NCBI GenBank assembly: GCA_002372575.1
Contig: DFHC01000001.1
Span: forward strand, 1-7,556
Length of the DNA stretch: 7,556 bases
Direction: 5' to 3'
From: a bacterium UBA3734
GTDB lineage: Bacteria; Bacteroidota; Bacteroidia; Bacteroidales; Bacteroidaceae
This document shows positions 6,826 through 7,556 of the stretch, piece after piece (the first letter of the stretch is position 1; every line of letters starts with the position of its first letter). A program made the translations under genes and the position numbers. A model generated the notes under the pieces. That model had not been told where the DNA came from and did not search any database. It saw nothing but the letters and a program-made list of their open reading frames with translations.

Positions 6826-6942
6826 CTGTTTTTTTTCAAAAGTGCGGATTATTGGAGTGTTTTGTTTAGTGTTATTTGAAATTTTTCACACAATTTATAA
6901 CTTGTAATCATGCACAAAACATAAAAGTGAACCACATGACGG

Positions 6943-7011
6943 TAAATAACCGAACGAATTTGCCATAAACAACCGAATAAAATCGCCTCAAATTACCGAA
7001 AAAACATAAAA
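6943..7011 (+). repeat. Three 23-bp direct repeats with core ACCGAA
   Basis: ACCGAA begins at 6949, 6972 and 6995, exactly 23 bp apart each time. Extended to 23-bp units (6943-6965, 6966-6988, 6989-7011), the first two match at 17 of 23 positions (TAAAyAACCGAA followed by GCC near the end). The third keeps mainly the AAA-nn-ACCGAA half. Evenly phased short direct repeats suggest a tandem protein site. Because the sequence is A-rich, part of the similarity may be compositional. Confidence 0.4.
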
Positions 7012-7028
7012 AGTTTGGTTTAATCAAA

Positions 7029-7048
7029 AATCGCACTATATTGGGATT
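7029..7048 (+). promoter_or_regulatory. Operator-like palindrome 1 upstream of hipB
   Basis: AATCGCACTATATTGGGATT fits AATC-N12-GATT and is a good palindrome overall (AATCnCAnTATAnTGnGATT; 16 of 20 positions self-complementary). It matches site 3 at 16 of 20 positions. Its centre lies 61 bp upstream of the centre of site 2. It is probably an upstream HipB-binding site used for cooperative or looped repression. Confidence 0.6.
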
Positions 7049-7089
7049 GTATGCCAATTATGCAAATTTTTGAGTAAATTAAAGTCCAA

Positions 7090-7109
7090 AATACTATTTT
7101 ATTGCGATT
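7090..7109 (-). promoter_or_regulatory. Operator-like site 2 upstream of hipB (inverted)
   Basis: On the minus strand, 7109 to 7090 reads AATCGCAATAAAATAGTATT, matching site 3 at 16 of 20 positions. The AATCGCAATA half is perfect; the other half is degraded (TATT for GATT), so this site is likely weaker. It lies exactly midway between sites 1 and 3 and just upstream of the hipB promoter. Confidence 0.5.
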
Positions 7110-7113
7110 TTCG

Positions 7114-7144
7114 TTCTGTATTTAAAAATTTATTGCTATCTTTG
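7114..7144 (+). promoter_or_regulatory. Promoter of the hipB-hipS operon
   Basis: TATCTTTG at 7137-7144 is an exact Bacteroidetes -7 element. TTCTG at 7114-7118, 18 bp upstream, is a weak -33 candidate. Transcription would start about 7149-7152, inside operator 3, so a bound repressor would cover the start point. Confidence 0.7.
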
Positions 7145-7150
7145 CACCGA

Positions 7151-7170
7151 AATCGCAATATACTAAGATT
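7151..7170 (+). promoter_or_regulatory. Operator-like palindrome 3 over the hipB transcript start
   Basis: AATCGCAATATACTAAGATT has the outer half-sites AATC and GATT 12 bp apart. It fills the stretch between the -7 element and the ATG at 7171, so it overlaps the predicted transcript start and forms nearly all of the leader. This is the classical position for autorepression by an antitoxin of the HipB/XRE type. Confidence 0.65.
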
Positions 7171-7392
7171 ATGACGCAGCAAGAAATAGGTAATGCCATC
7201 AAAGAAAGAAGAAAGAAACTCGGCATCAACCAACAGACGTTGGCTGATTTGGCAAGCGTGGCTGTAAATACCGTTGTCGCAATTGAACGAGGCGAGGGTA
7301 ATCCGCAGTTGACAACCCTGCTGACAATTCTCGACACGTTAGGGCTTCAAATATATATTGACATCAAGCAATTGGACTATGAGACAATGTAA
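7171..7392 (+). CDS. hipB: HipB-like XRE-family antitoxin/transcriptional regulator
   Basis: A 73-residue protein consisting almost only of an XRE/Cro-type helix-turn-helix (about residues 5-59). Helix 2 is around NQQTLADLASV (20-30), the recognition helix around VNTVVAIERG (32-41), followed by the family-typical GxGNPxLxTLLxILDxLGL. This matches HipB-type antitoxins, which bind palindromic operators as dimers and repress their own operon while holding the HipA-type kinase inactive. The start codon directly follows operator 3 with no Shine-Dalgarno sequence. A HipS-like gene begins inside its 3' end (14-nt overlap), indicating translational coupling. The sequence is AT-richer than the genes to its left, in keeping with an acquired module. 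Family assignment is strong; the antitoxin role rests on the neighbour. Confidence 0.88.
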   Translation: MTQQEIGNAIKERRKKLGINQQTLADLASVAVNTVVAIERGEGNPQLTTLLTILDTLGLQIYIDIKQLDYETM

Positions 7393-7556
7393 GGTTTATG
7401 TTCATGACACAGAGGCTGGCATCTTGCACGAAACCGATGCCAGGAAATATGTGTTTACTTATGGTGAGGACTACCACGGCGAGCCAGTTTGCTTGGCCAT
7501 GCCCGTAAGAAAAGAGCCTTACCGTTCCAACCATCTCTTTCCTTATTTTTATAACA
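7379..7556 (+). CDS. hipS: HipS-like / HipA N-subdomain protein, 5' part only
   Basis: The window ends after 59 codons of this frame. The translation (MRQCKVYVHDTEAGILHET, then YVFTYGEDYHGEPVCLAMPV and PYRSNHLFPYFYN) follows the HipA N-terminal subdomain 1 pattern: a VYV strand, a GxL turn, FxYxxxY, a PLxxxMP-like strand, and an FFxN that normally leads into LLPEG. In Bacteroidetes this domain is often a separate protein of roughly 100-110 residues followed by a kinase gene, as in the tripartite HipBST arrangement. There the small protein, not HipB alone, may neutralise the Ser/Thr kinase. The ATG overlaps hipB by 14 nt. Whether it ends as a short HipS or continues into a full HipA cannot be seen here. 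Confidence 0.72.
   Translation, partial: MRQCKVYVHDTEAGILHETDARKYVFTYGEDYHGEPVCLAMPVRKEPYRSNHLFPYFYN

Larger units (their letters stand above)
6841..7136. other. AT-rich divergent intergenic spacer
   Basis: Nearly 300 bp between the fucosidase promoter and the hipB -7 element carry no credible gene on either strand; the only ATG-initiated frames are a handful of codons long. The spacer is much more AT-rich than the genes to its left. It contains three ACCGAA repeats at 23-bp steps (6949-7000) and two of the three hipB operator-like sites (7029-7048, 7090-7109). A further partial match, AATCGCC, occurs at 6981-6987 but is off the 61-bp grid. Confidence 0.6.

Noticed and set aside
6943..7170. 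CRISPR-like array, because short repeats occur at regular steps
   Set aside because: The repeated cores are only 6 and about 10-20 bp, no repeat of 25 bp or more with distinct spacers exists, and no cas gene is present.
7122..7337. 71-codon frame antisense to hipB
   Set aside because: It runs through the hipB helix-turn-helix and the operator; the sense strand explains the sequence.

Overview
The window looks like a piece of a Bacteroidales chromosome, most likely Prevotella or a close relative. Evidence: promoters carry the Bacteroidetes -7 element TAnnTTTG, sometimes with an upstream TTTG; starts lack Shine-Dalgarno sequences; a secreted GH29 fucosidase and a large secreted beta-rich protein with a Por-type sorting-like tail are present; the core genes have moderate GC. 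The genus is inferred from style, not from a marker gene.

Layout. Bases 1-130 hold a terminator-like hairpin, a second hairpin and a promoter. Bases 131-1331 (+) hold a glycerate kinase and, 10 nt later, a 35-residue hydrophobic peptide gene. A hairpin terminator at 1334-1367 separates these from a tRNA-Leu(CAA) on the minus strand (1401-1485), whose promoter at 1533-1564 is close to ideal. Bases 1642-2742 (+) encode a mannose-1-phosphate guanylyltransferase (GDP-mannose synthesis). It converges on a minus-strand operon, and both sides share one hairpin terminator (2754-2787). The operon reads from right to left: a secreted GH29 alpha-L-fucosidase with a C-terminal discoidin/CBM32-like domain, then after 21 nt an 831-residue secreted protein made of an N-terminal beta domain, a two-domain unit repeated twice, and a sorting-like tail. 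Together they look like a secreted unit that binds fucosylated glycans and releases fucose from them; the role of the large protein is inferred.

The right end (about 6780-7556) is AT-richer and has accessory character. A roughly 390-bp divergent spacer carries the fucosidase promoter on one side and the promoter of a 73-residue HipB-like XRE regulator on the other. Overlapping the regulator's start by 14 nt is the beginning of a separate small HipA N-subdomain protein (HipS-like), cut by the window end. This is the gene order of a split HipBST-type toxin-antitoxin system; the kinase gene, if present, lies outside.

The most notable structure is in front of hipB. Three copies of a 20-bp site built on AATC-N12-GATT sit at 7029-7048, 7090-7109 (inverted) and 7151-7170, at exactly equal 61-bp steps, the last one filling the space between the -7 element and the start codon. 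Just upstream, the hexamer ACCGAA recurs three times at exact 23-bp steps.
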